DNA of 64,000 nt from Anseranas semipalmata. Taxonomy: Eukaryota > Chordata > Aves > Anseriformes > Anseranatidae. The stretch covers positions 1 through 64,000 of the forward strand of contig VXAA01001956.1 in assembly GCA_013399115.1 (NCBI GenBank). The letters run 5' to 3'. The notes beneath the pieces are model-generated. The model was not told the origin of the DNA. It ran no database searches and saw only the letters and a program-made list of their open reading frames with translations. This document shows, in pieces, positions 49,501-61,900 of this stretch; position 1 is the stretch's first letter; each line of letters begins with the position of its first letter. The position numbers were made by a program, and so were the translations under genes.

Positions 49501-51480
49501 GATTAGAATCACATTAAAACTACGTTGTATGAATTTATAAGTCTGCTGATTTCTCTTGTCTAGAATACCATACAGCACATGAAGATGCAAGTTTAGAAAT
49601 CACCATTGTCAGCACTGGCAATGGTTTCTCAGAACAAACCAGAGCCTTTCAAGCAAATAACTTCGGTGAGTTATTTTAGAGACCACTCCACAGCTACAGA
49701 TAGCAGCACAGAAAAGATAACAAAAGTAATGTGAATCACTACAATAGGCTGAGTGATTTCATGTGAAACTTGTTCCAGCTTTTTTAGCCAAGATCACTAA
49801 CTTCTTATGGTAGTTACAGCAGTACCTCAGACAAAACAGCCAGAGGCAATATTCTTAACAGGCCTGAAAACCAGTTCCAGGGCTGCACGAAGGCCTCGGA
49901 ATCTGCACCAGCAAGCAGACGGAGTGGTGCTCACTTTGATGGTCAAAGAAAAAGGGGAGATGGAGAATGAACAAACTCCAGTGAGAATCAGGAGTTACTC
50001 ATAATAATAAGCACTGAACGAACCACATGCACCTGCCAGCTTCAAGAGAAGTTTAAGTAGTTTCTCTCATAATCCAAGAGACATAGCTTTGTAAACATAT
50101 TTCTGTCTTCTGACAGACAGAGAAAGGATAAATGTGCTCCAGCAGTGGCTCCTGAGTTTGACAACTCGAATCTGTCAACTTGCCCAATCCAAAACTGCGA
50201 TAGGAGACCAGAGACTCATACACTCCAGCTCTCCTGCAGGCACACTCTAAATAACACATTGCTGTCGTGCATAAGAGTGCATAAAATAACTAAAAATCTC
50301 CAACAGGCTGGTTACGTCCCCAGGCCGTACTGCCTTGTGTGCTAACCAATATTGGCTCGTTGTTTTCTTACATTCCTCCCTGTCACCATCTGCTGTTCTT
50401 TTCTCACACACGCACACCCCCCTCTTTTCACACACACACACCCCACTAAGGACGCAATCTCTGCAGGGCAGGCGTGCTGCAGCCCAGATCTGTGCCTGCT
50501 GCACCCAGCACTCCTCTCTGGAAGCCCGAGCGATAAGGACGTAGTAGTCCCAACTCTCTTCGTGTTTTGTAGCAGCGGTTTGGTTACTCCCCCTCCCTGT
50601 GCATCTTCCCCTGCAGGCCTTTCCCTGAAGGTGCGTTAGACTTACTGCAAAGACAAAGTCACAGGCCTTCTGGCTTCGTTGACCTGGCACAACTGCCACC
50701 AGAAGCATTTGGAATAGAAAGCTCTGCTCCAGCTGATACCTGGAACCTCAGCAGCAGGCAAGCAGTATCTTGCTACAAGTAGGTAGAATGAATAACGATG
50801 TAAAATGCTACGTTAGACCACCAACTGAAGTTATTACGCAAATTTTCAGCAAAGAGGCAGTTCTTGCTATAGTAATGAAACGATAGCTGGCAATATTAAT
50901 TCCCATGCTTCCTTGGTCTGGGTCCCATAGCGCAGACGTTTACATTACTGATGAGCATTACGCTGGCACAACCAACACCTCTACGCAGAATACAAATTGA
51001 CATTTGATGACATGCAATATTTCTCTCGGCCTAACAAAGTTCCGCCTGATCCAAAGCCAAATTCTCTATTATCTATTATTAAAGCAACATTGAATTTTAC
51101 TAGGCAGGATTTCGACTTATCTTGGAAGGCTACAGAGAGAAGACCTGTTTCTCATCTTGTGTAGCTTTTATTAAATATCTTTCAGATACGAACAGTTACG
51201 TTCCGCTTCAAGAGCCTGCAACTCTGTTACTCAATAGACAGTACAAAATCGCTGTGAAAAGTCAAATGCAACAATATTATAATATGCAAATAAGCATATT
51301 ATAACACCCAAAACTAGTCCTCAAACAGTAATATATGATTTTGAAGAAATAACTGTTAATAACTGCTTAAGCGATCCACTTAGTCACTAGAAATTCAGCC
51401 CTTGGCAGGACGAGACAGAAGACTTTACGTATCACGTACAACAGACATTTCCAGGTTTCCCACCCTCCTTTGAAGAAACG
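46564..51480. other. First resolved GYG2 intron (continues to the CpG island)
   Basis: Mostly AT-rich. There is a mildly GC-rich patch at 47640-47960, an A run at about 48389-48408 and CAC-type microsatellites at 50404-50448. No coding exon was recognised. Confidence 0.45.
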
Positions 51481-52480
51481 AGCCTCAAAACAACCCTGCA
51501 GCACAGAGACTCCCCTCCCGCACCTGGGAGCTGGGGCGCTGAGGTGCCCCATCCATTAACTCAGGCCCCGAGTTCACCGGGCCCAGCGCCTGAGGAGGGG
51601 ATGTCGGTGGCACCCCCGAGCGCCTCCGCAAGCCCTGTGCCGGGGGGCCACCAGGAGGGCTCCTCTCCACCTGCTCCAGCCCGGAGACCCGGCCCAAGCC
51701 CGCCGCCAGAAGGCGCGCACGAGTTCGGCTCTCTCGTCCCCCAGCCAGATGGCCGAAACCCTAATCCGCGACTGCTAATCGCGGGCAGCGAGGCGCCGGA
51801 CGCCCGCAGCGGGGAGCCCGGCGGGGCCCGGCCAGCCGCGCCTGGCAGCCCCGNNNNNNNNNNNNNNNNNNNNNNNNNNNNNNNNNNNNNNNNNNNNNNN
51901 NNNNNNNNNNNNNNNNNNNNNNNNNNNNNNNNNNNNNNNNNNNNNNNNNNNNNNNNNNNNNNNNNNNNNNNNNNNNNNNNNNNNNNNNNNNNNNNNNNNN
52001 NNNNNNNNNNNNNNNNNNNNNNNNNNNNNNNNNNNNNNNNNNNNNNNNNNNNNNNNNNNNNNNNNNNNNNNNNNNNNNNNNNNNNNNNNNNNNNNNNNNN
52101 NNNNNNNNNNNNNNNNNNNNNNNNNNNNNNNNNNNNNNNNNNNNNNNNNNNNNNNNNNNNNNNNNNNNNNNNNNNNNNNNNNNNNNNNNNNNNNNNNNNN
52201 NNNNNNNNNNNNNNNNNGGCCCTCCCCTGCCCTCCCGGCGGCAGGCCGGTGGCGGGGGGGAGTGCGCGTCCTGCCCCGCTGGGCGCCGGGCGCCCTGCCC
52301 GGCTCCGGTGCCTGAGGTGGAGCTGGGGCCCGGTGCGACTCCGCCGGCCGGCCCGCGGTGGGGCCAGGGGGTTGCCCCGTAGTCGGGCAAAACAGGAGGG
52401 TTTGTGGCCCACGCCAAGCCGTCTTGGCCCTGTGTGCCCCCCTTTTCGGTTTCAACAACCCCACCAGCACCACGCACGCT
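51480..52480 (-). promoter_or_regulatory. CpG island, probable GYG2 promoter and first exon
   Basis: The sequence on both sides of the N gap is dense in CG dinucleotides (GGCGCGCACGAG; GGCCGGCCCGCGG). It lies about 5 kb upstream of the first resolved GYG2 exon, in the right place for its promoter. The coding start is not visible in the resolved flanks, so it is likely under the Ns. It could also drive a divergent transcript. Confidence 0.7.
51854..52217. other. Assembly gap (364 N)
   Basis: A run of Ns inside the CpG island. Any open frame reported across it is an artefact of Ns. Confidence 0.99.
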
Positions 52481-55400
52481 CCTGTGTAGAAACGGAGAGG
52501 AAGATATGCTAGGGAAGACTGTCCTATGCAGCCTGGTCAGGAAAAGCATAACCATCTTTGAGGGTTAAGATTGCAGACTATGGAAACCAGCGTTTAGAGA
52601 ATGAGTACAATGACTTCCGTGTGGCTTACAGTAGCCAAGAGAAATGGGATTCACCACAGCATCGCTGTGTGTTGGCCATGCAGCAACAGTCTTGGCTCCC
52701 CTTGGCTTCTCTGCAGCCACCATAACCCCTGTGGGTACATACACACCGGTAACCCAACACACTTGGTCACCCAAGTAAATAGCTAAATGCATTCAGAGAG
52801 CTTGTGCTATGCACAGTGGTACATATATATATATATATATATATATGAACATACATTCACACAGCATATTTTTTTGCCAGTAACTTCAAAGTGAACTTAA
52901 TCTTTTATACGGAATTCTGCCACACAATATCTCTGCAAGGTAATTTTATGCTGATTTGGTTCAGCAGAGACATTTTTGTGTTAAAGCTTTCTATGGACAT
53001 CAGAGATTACTCAGCCAGGGATGGTGATTTGAGATTGTGCCAATGAGGAAAATGCATGTACCACTCACATATTAAACCTTTATTGTCAGTGATGTGCAGG
53101 TGATAACTGATGAGTTATGAGACTGTGTGTGGCCTCTCCAAGCTGCAGCATTTGTTCTCTCACATACGGTGAGTATCACAAAGATCCACCAGAGAAGATG
53201 ATATCATTGTTCTAGTAGTGGCAGAGATGTTTTAGGAAGAGAGGACATAAATGCCTAGGAAATGAAGCTTTATTTATCCAACAGAAACAAAATTCTCAGG
53301 AAATGTGTTCATCATCTGCTTATATAGACAGGCCACCTAAACTTCATTCTTGCAAATAGCAGCATTGCTATTGTAGATACCTTTTATTGGCAGATCTATT
53401 TCAATTAGGGGACCTTATAATCAACAAAAGCAATTCCTTGGTAATTAAAGTTACGTTTATATTCGGATGGTTTTCTGTTTTACTTGGGTACCAGCAACTT
53501 TTTTTTACAGTATAGTCTAGACTTAAAATGGCAGGGATGATAATACAAGCTAGAACTCTGACGGTATAACAACTGGTTTATATTCTTTCATTTCCCTTAA
53601 GATTTAAGTATGTTAGAGCTTTCCTACATAAATACCCATTTAATGGAATGATTATGCTAGGTAAAAGGAAAATTAGCACTGGAAAGTGTGCCCACACACT
53701 TGGTATGTTGGTATGGTGGTAAGTTACTGTCATTAGACCAAAGAGCTTCAGAATGTAAACATTTGGTCAGGGTTTTGACTAATTCAAGTTCATGGTTGTT
53801 GCTCAAATTCTCCATAATAAAATTGTTTTTTCGCTAACAATAATAACACAAATCTATAGTAATAACAAACTCTACTGAGTAAGAAATTGTTTTAGAAATA
53901 CAATGAACAAATTTAAATCACTTGTAGTAATTTTTCAAAAGCAAAAATATTTATGCTCTTAATAATGCATATAAGTCCTTCTCTGGACATTGATCCTAAA
54001 AAAAAAAGATTCTTAAGCTGTTTCTTTTTTTCCCCATAAAGTCTTTAGTAGGTCATAGATCAGCTTAGACATAACAGGTATCAGCCAGCATATGTTCCAT
54101 AAAGTAACACACAAAACAAACAAACCTCAGATCATCTTAGGTAAAACACAGTATGTGTTTATTGAAAATTTTCAAGAGAAAGAAGGAAAATACATATTTT
54201 TATTGTTAAACAAGCAGCTGAAGTGGTAAGTACAAAATGTTTTAACATTTCATTAATCAAAACTTTTTGTCTACCTGGCAAAACATATATATATTTTTTA
54301 TAAATATTAACACGGAAAATTGGTATTTTTAAAGAAATAGCATGTGTCCTTGAAAACCATATTCAAATATGTTATCTTTCATAAGTTGAAAGTGATAGCC
54401 ACAAAGTTACTCGTTCCTTTGTGTGTTGTCAAGATGCTTCTGTATTTAAACTGATGTACATTATAATTTCTTACTTTCAGAATCAAAATAAATATTGTGG
54501 TAATCTCCTCAGCAACTGCTACATCAATTTCAAGTATAATGTAGACAGATAGTATTTTATTTTATAAAAAGTGTATTTTTTCAGATGGCATCTTTCTCTC
54601 AACAATTCAACAAACGGAAAATCATGTTTATGCAATCTACATACAATTTTAGTAAGAAAAAACATCCTTCACATATAAGATAAAGATAAAAACACATAGA
54701 TTTCTTCTCTGCTTGTAAGTTAGCTAAAATAGCTGTACTGTAGAATTATGTCAGTAAACTACTAGTTTTGCCAGCTTTTCATCTACATTTCATTCATTTG
54801 TAACTATTTTGATTCAGTTAACTACCTGAAGATAGAGAAACTGGAAAAGTGTTAGTTTTTGTTGATAGTTTTTGTCTAAATAAGAACATTTGTTAACACA
54901 GTAAGGTTGATTAGGAACAAGGGAAAAAGACGAAACAACCTTGCTAGCAAAACTGTATCAACCACACCTCTGCTAAAGGATATGTAAAAATTTAAAAGTT
55001 GGTGTGACATAGATTTTATAGGACAAAGTGTCACAGCTAGTTCTAAATGATTCCAAAACCTTTGACCATAGTTTTCTTTACAGAAATTATCAATAATATG
55101 GTTCTTAAAGTAAAAAAAAAAAAAAAAAAATCAAATTGCCTTTACAGGCTTCTAGAGCAGGCCCTAATTTTTCAAGAAGAAAAACATAATTTATGGCAGA
55201 TTCTAGTTCCTGAGAAGAGCCAAATAACATTTCAATAATAAATAAATAAATAAAATCAACTTGCGTTCCTCTCGTTTTTATTATTTTAAGCAGTGGTTCA
55301 TTCATCAATGTACATATTTTCATGTTGTATTTTAAAATTAAGAATGAATTTTCCATCTATAGCTCTTTCCACTTTGCAAGAATTCAGACATAAGATACAA

Positions 55401-55934
55401 AGTAAAGGCATTAAAATTCTTAATCCTTTATACAACTTCAAGTTTTTCTTACACATTATAGACAATACAGAAATATGCTGAAGAAACCCAAAATGTATGA
55501 ATGAAAATGGCAATTTCCTTATTTCTATTCTATCAGAAGGATTAAGTATTTTGGCTTATTTAGAAAGCAGGAAAAAAATTGTTTGTGACTCAAACGCTCA
55601 CAACCAAAATCTTTAAATTTTTAGTTCATATTAAACTTGAATCTGTGTTATTTAAAATAAATTCTGAATCAAAATACTCATCCAGCATTTATGAATACAC
55701 ATCAGATAGTGCAATACTATCCTTGGGCATTTTAAGTACATCTTTGATGCAAAGCTCAAGGTGTAAGAGTAACATCAGGTAAAAGAGAACAGAATTGCAA
55801 TGTCTCAACAAAACGTTCATCAGAGGAAGATATTTTTGTCAGAATTATAAAGCAGAAAAAATTGTCAGATCTGTGGGCTGAACATCGCCAACCAGAGGAG
55901 TCTGTCATCAGCAGACAGTTTTCATTTCAGCAGT
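52481..55934. other. Region between the GYG2 promoter and the XG stop codon; right part probably XG 3' UTR
   Basis: AT-rich with no coding frame. On the minus strand, AATAAA signals (TTTATT on +) occur at 55277-55282, 54556-54561 and 54158-54163, so XG 3' untranslated sequence may extend up to about 1.8 kb into this stretch. Confidence 0.45.
52822..52846. repeat. (TA)n microsatellite
   Basis: A simple alternating TA run between GYG2 and XG. Confidence 0.9.
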
Positions 55935-55951
55935 TTACACTGTAGCCCCAC
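55935..55951 (-). CDS. XG: XG last coding exon (very short cytoplasmic tail)
   Basis: The acceptor TTTTTCAG is followed by 17 coding bases that complete G-G-A-T-V and a TAA. The phase matches the membrane exon. Human XG also ends in a very short final segment. Support is the strong acceptor and the phase only. Confidence 0.5.
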
Positions 55952-58900
55952 CTGAAAAATGAAGATTGAACATTCATCATTTCTGCCACAGATATCCTTT
56001 GCCAGTTTTTCTATATCAGCTGCTTCTACATCAGCTGCTCTTTTCACTCCAGTCCTTTTGAGGCATCAAGTGGGAACCCCATGCCCCTAAAGAAGTATGG
56101 ACAGCCTTTCCCTTTCCTCTATTTCACTCTCCTTTTCAGTGGGTCACTGATTGCATCATCTGACATGATGCTTTAGTTACATCTCAGCTATAGAAACAGA
56201 GGAAAAAAAGTGACCGTCAGGACCCTTGGGGCACAAACAGGCCTTAATGGCCCTGACCAGCCTCCCACAGGGCATCCCCAGGCCATGCTGGGGCCTGAGG
56301 GTGTCCCCCTTGGATCCAGGTGGATGTCCTCTGTGTAACACTGTCCAGGGAACACCCGGCCCCTCCACAGCTCTCTGTGGCATCTCTAGCAACCCTCAGC
56401 CTACAAAACCTCTTCAGCACCTGGCTGAGGCTTTCTGAAGCACCAGGGAGATACCAGATCTCCCCACAATACCTATACCTGAATACCTGAATACCTGAAC
56501 TTCTCCATTCACATCCTAAGTTCCATTCGTGTCCTGTTCATGTTCCAGTGGACTTTTTAACGTGATAAATACGTCTTAGCTGTTAGTCCCATTATGGAAC
56601 AGATAACTAAAATTAAAAGTTTAAATTGACCTATATCGCAGCTAAGTGGGGCTGTTCCCACAGGGCAGCCTGGGCCATAGCCTGACCAGCAGGGTGCCAT
56701 CCCACTGCACTTAGCGGTGGGCGAGCAGAGCAGGGTCGTGATGGCAAACGGGTCCTATGGACAGTTCACCGATCCTCAGGTGAAGGCAAGGCAACCAGCC
56801 AGGCCCAAGGCCAAGACAAGAAACCCAAGAGCAATCCAGGACCATGGCTGGGGCAGGCACACTGGAGTTGTAGACCAGGCCATGACAGAAAGCCCAGGGC
56901 TGAGCTGAAATGGGGGCCCTGGCCAGAGGGTGTATGGGATGCCCCAGGTGAGGCTGATTTGGGCAATTCAGGCTGATCTGTGGGCTCGGGGCCACAACAC
57001 TCAGTCACATCTGTAGTTGCAGAGACCTCACATTTTGCAATTCCTTTCATTCCTTCTGGCATGCTATGGCTTCCCAAACTTGTCCTTGATGAACAATATT
57101 AATTATCAATATCTCTTACAGACCACTGAAATAGTTTAGGATGAGACTTTCAAATGCCCTCATCATTGACCTATTTCTGCCCCCACTGGATTTTTTTTGT
57201 AAAATTCCCATCTACTTCAGTGCTAAATGAACTCAGAAAGTGGGAAACCAATTTGGTCTTACCACGTGGTTTGAAACAAAGTTTGTTGTTCTTGTAAGCT
57301 GTGTAGGCTGCTATCGATCCAACAACTAATATCACAAAAGCAGAAATTATAGGAGATGTAACGCCAGCTATTAATCCTGAATCTGTAGAAAACAAGAGAA
57401 ATTTTTTTCAGAGTCACTGAAATAGTATGACTTAAGCATGTGTTTTTGCATGTGTTTTTGCAAAACTTTGAGAATTGTTGGTGAAACATTGGAAATCCAT
57501 TAAGTAGAATTAAACAATAGACTGGAAATTATGTTACATGACAGCTGGTGTAAAAATAGTGTCATACAGATCATTTAGTATATGTACTACTTTTAAAAGG
57601 CTAACATTTTCTTACTATTTATGGTGATCTGAAACAGATTGTAGAATAAATTATTTACTATACCTGTGTTTCCACCATGATTGAAATGATGCTCGTCTCC
57701 TGGAATAGAGGGTGAAACTTCATCACAAAATGTCTTTCGTCATGTTTTGAGAACAAAGTCTTTACTCAGCAAAATGTGATTTCATACAGAGTGAGAAACT
57801 GGGCAGCTAGAGTGGAGCTCTGTGAGAGAGGAGCTCTTATTCTAATCCTGACTCACAGTGGCATTGGTAGGAGGATTAACCTTCCCTCCTCCTGCCACTT
57901 CATTTCTGAAGAAGAATATTATCTGAAGAATATAAACAAAAGGGTAATCCTTAGCTGTCTACATCAGGCTGATTTAAAGGAAATAGGAGGCCAGTACTGT
58001 ACTCTCATTATCCTCTACTGCCACACAATCAGGTCATTTATGTCAAGATCATAGACCTGGTGCATCTACTTTCAGTTCTCAGCAGAAGCCCCTTGCTTTG
58101 GGACTGTCCAAGCTGAATTTGAAGAGATTAGTCCTGCAAGGTCCTGGCTTAGCCCTGCAAGGCATTTAGCGATATGTTTCAAAGGACCTAGAGCTTCATG
58201 CTCAAAGCCACGGTTTATGGAGCCAGATGGCTAATCTAAATAAAAAGAGCAGACTCTTGTCCTATGCCTTCAGTGACAAACAGATTTCTGCTAAAGCAAA
58301 ACCAGCCAGCTCTGAATTATAAATATTAGGAAAAAATGCAAGAGAATTAGCAAATACTACCTGCTATGTGCGGTGGTAAGGGCTTCCCATCAACGAGATC
58401 TAAGTCATTAAAACCTCCTGCAAGATAAAAATTAGGATTTCTGTTACAAAAATATCTCAACAGTGGTAACCCCTTCAGCTCCCTTGTCTGGTCTTTTTCT
58501 ACTGTTCTAGGGAAATGTGAGGGACCTTTGAAATCCCACCTTCTACATGGTGCTGGGTCAGGTGTCTTGCGCAAATAGTCACCCATTCACAGTCACCTGG
58601 AAGCTGGATTACGAAAACTCTTGGTGGCTATCCATTCTGAGCATGAAGACAGGTATGTTTGTAAATAAGTTAAATTTGTGCTGTATTTAGGAACCCAAAG
58701 TTTGGAGCCACTTTGGGCTCCTAAATACAATGTGCAAAAGGTCTGCTCATTAACTGACCCAGCTTAGTGCATCGGTATAGACACCTGTGGGATGTTGTAG
58801 TGGTTTTACCCTGCCGGGCAGCTGAACTCCACCACAGCCGCTCTCTCACTCCCCCTCCTCAAAGAAGAGGAGGAGAAGAAAGTATGATGTAAGGAAACAG

Positions 58901-61900
58901 GGTCTCTCACAGGTTGAGATAAGGGTAATTTTAATTAAAGAAAAAAAAGGAAAGAACAAGCGAAGGCCGCGCGGAAGCACCGAGGGGAAAAGGGGAAAAA
59001 AACCTGGGACCTCAGTAGCATGAATCCATAGTATGGACATCTCAAATCCCAGCATCTCCTACACTGGGAAGTCAGTGGGTTCCTTCTAGGCAAGACTCCA
59101 GACGGGCATGTCCACAGCTCACCACTACAATCATACCAGAAGTAAATATGGGATACATGGTAGTAGCTAGGATAGCTGTACCACTTCCACTGTATTTAAG
59201 AGGGTGTCCGGGACCACACTCAAAAACAGTATAGGCAGCAGTATAGGCTTAAAACCATCTCCCCAGTCCCACCTGTTGTAGGCCCCAGAGCCATCTCAGA
59301 TCCATATCTCAGCATGGATTTGTGCATAGGCACAAATTTGTGCACTCCATGTGGATAGATGCCAAAGTTGAACCTTAGCATGGTTCCGTATACACATACT
59401 CAAAATGAAAGGACAAACAAGGTAAGTATTAGCCTCATGCCACTTAGGAGTCAACATCCAACATTTGGGACAGGCAGAAAAGCTTTATGGTACGAGCACA
59501 AAAGCTCAGAAAACCTCTCCAAACAATGGGTAAAGAGCAGTGATAAAAAAAGGGACATGGAGGGAAGGGATAATAAAAATTATGAATAAAAAAAAAAAAG
59601 AAAGTAAAGTATTCAACGTACCTACTCTGAACAGCTCTTAGTGGTAGATTTTCTTAGGAGAAAATATTCTTACCAGAATGACTATGGCTTCCTGGTCGTG
59701 GTGGAAGAGGTGGGTATAAAGGTTGTCTTGGGACGTCACCTATTGATAGTAAATAGTTAGATGGTTGGACAAGCAGAACTGAGAGCTGTAAGTAAAGCTT
59801 ATGATAACCTGAGATTTTATACCTATTGCTCATTTGTCCCCTGGTGAATTTAGAAAAGGACCTCGTCACTAGTTAAAAAGTCTCAAGCCCTGTATCAACA
59901 AATAACTAGCTACTAAAGCTAATCAGAAAACAGAAAGGAAAAATTTTCAAAACTGAAAAGAAAGAAGAACTCAAAAAATGGCCAAGGAAAATATTTCATG
60001 TATTTCTGGCACGTTCTAACGTTAATTAATGCTGACACCTGGAAAGAACAGTGTGCTACTATAGGTGTCAGCGGTGCAATTATGCAGAGCCAATAGAGCA
60101 GGTGGTGTTCCGGGCTGGGCAGGAGACAACAGGTTATCTCTGTGCCTGCAGCAGGTATTACTAAGAACTGGACATTAATTTCATCTAAAATATACTGAAT
60201 TCAACCAATGCATGATGAATTTTCTACTCTTAAACAGTGTAAAATGTACTCAGATTTCAGCTTTGTTCCTTAGGACTTTCTGCTGGCATTTGGTCTTAAT
60301 TCCTGCCAAAATATTGGAACGAGATGCACTGGATAGAGGGGGAGATTTGTTTAGTAGTAACAGTTTCCAAATTGCACACACAGTGTTGGAGTAATGAGGT
60401 CTGACTCAAGTGAAATGCCCACGGCTGTTCCTCTGCATACATAGAGTAGGCCCCTTCTTGCTGTCCCTTCTCCAACCAGGTCAGTAGCATATTTAACTGC
60501 TCACAACTGCTCAGCAAATTTAGATCTGGATAAATCAAAGTTAGGTCAAAGAAATAAATAACATTTTCTCTCCCTCTCCTTAAATCTTTCTTTCACCTAC
60601 AATACGTCAGATGCACTTTTATCGTGTTTTCTTCTTGTCTAGATGCTAAATATAATGCTTCTGTTTGTGAGTAACTTTTATGTTCTGATTCAGTGAATTA
60701 GAGATACGCACAGCTTTCAGCTTGTATTTAGCCTACTGCAGTCAATGGATTTTAAGCACAATCTTAAAGCTTTGCTGAATCAGACTTTGCCTAATTAATT
60801 CTATTTAATAGAAGAAGAGATTTGTTCTTTTCCAGAATCATGTTTACCAAGCTAAGACTCAACATAACACAAAAGTGGAAAAGTACCAGTCCCATTATTC
60901 ATTTCTATTATGATGCTGCAGTTACTCAGTCTTCCTTAAGCACAAGATATATTCTATGTCATAGCTGCTAAGGAAATAATGTCTTCACCGCTATTGATAA
61001 CGAGGTACATATCATTAATCCCATTATACCATGTATGAATATCAATCAAAACCATGAACTCGAAATGGACCAAAGAAGTACAAATCAAGGGAAACATCAT
61101 CTGCCAACCACTGAATGAGAAGGTGGCTTTTACTGAAGATACTTAAGTTATTCATTAATAATTTAATCAACATACTAAAACTATCTTTTCATAAAGATAT
61201 TCAGTAAAAACTTGCAGGAATGGAACAATTACTATGAACAGGAAGAAATGCCATCATAAATAAGGGACTTATCAACAAAATCAGATTCAGCTTTATAAAG
61301 TGTAGACTAACATGTCATTCAGCACAGGTATGAAACATCAGAGGAGAAACTGGAAGTGGGAAAGAACAATGTAAAAGGTATGATTCTCTAAGACCAAAAC
61401 ATGAGTAAACCAGACCACTGCAACAGCAGTCATAATTCAGAGGTTCTGTGCTAGGAAATATTTTTTGGTTTGTGTAGCCTTGATTCAAGTAGAATTTTAT
61501 GCCTTGATTCAATGCTACTTGCACTGTAGGTTATTTCAGTGTGCAAGAACCTTTCTAGAGTACTTCACATCCTTAATACACCTCCAAACATACTAAGTAA
61601 AATGTGGTGCAGAAATTTCCAATGTCTTGGATGTCATATATTTATACAGCTCAGCACAGTATTGTGAATACTTCATGGGTGGAAGGTTTGGATGTTATAG
61701 AAATACCTGGAAGTTACAGCAGGTTACAACAGCTTGACTGCCTCAAGCCTAAACTGTATCATATCCATCAGTGCTCAACTCCGAACCATTCCTTCCTGCA
61801 TTTCTGATTTGTGGTCAGCAGAGTTAAAACAAGCTCACACCTATCTCTGTCAACTGTTACCTCTGATTCCTAAAATTTGGCAGATTCACATTTGGAAGTT

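Noticed and set aside
50247..50708. 153-codon minus-strand frame near the GYG2 promoter
   Set aside because: Partly CA/TG microsatellite (CVCEKRGVCVCEKR repeats); no conserved content.
51544..52512. Very long open frames on both strands (up to 322 codons) across the CpG island
   Set aside because: Most of their length is the 364-N gap, and the rest is GC-rich promoter sequence in which stop codons are rare.
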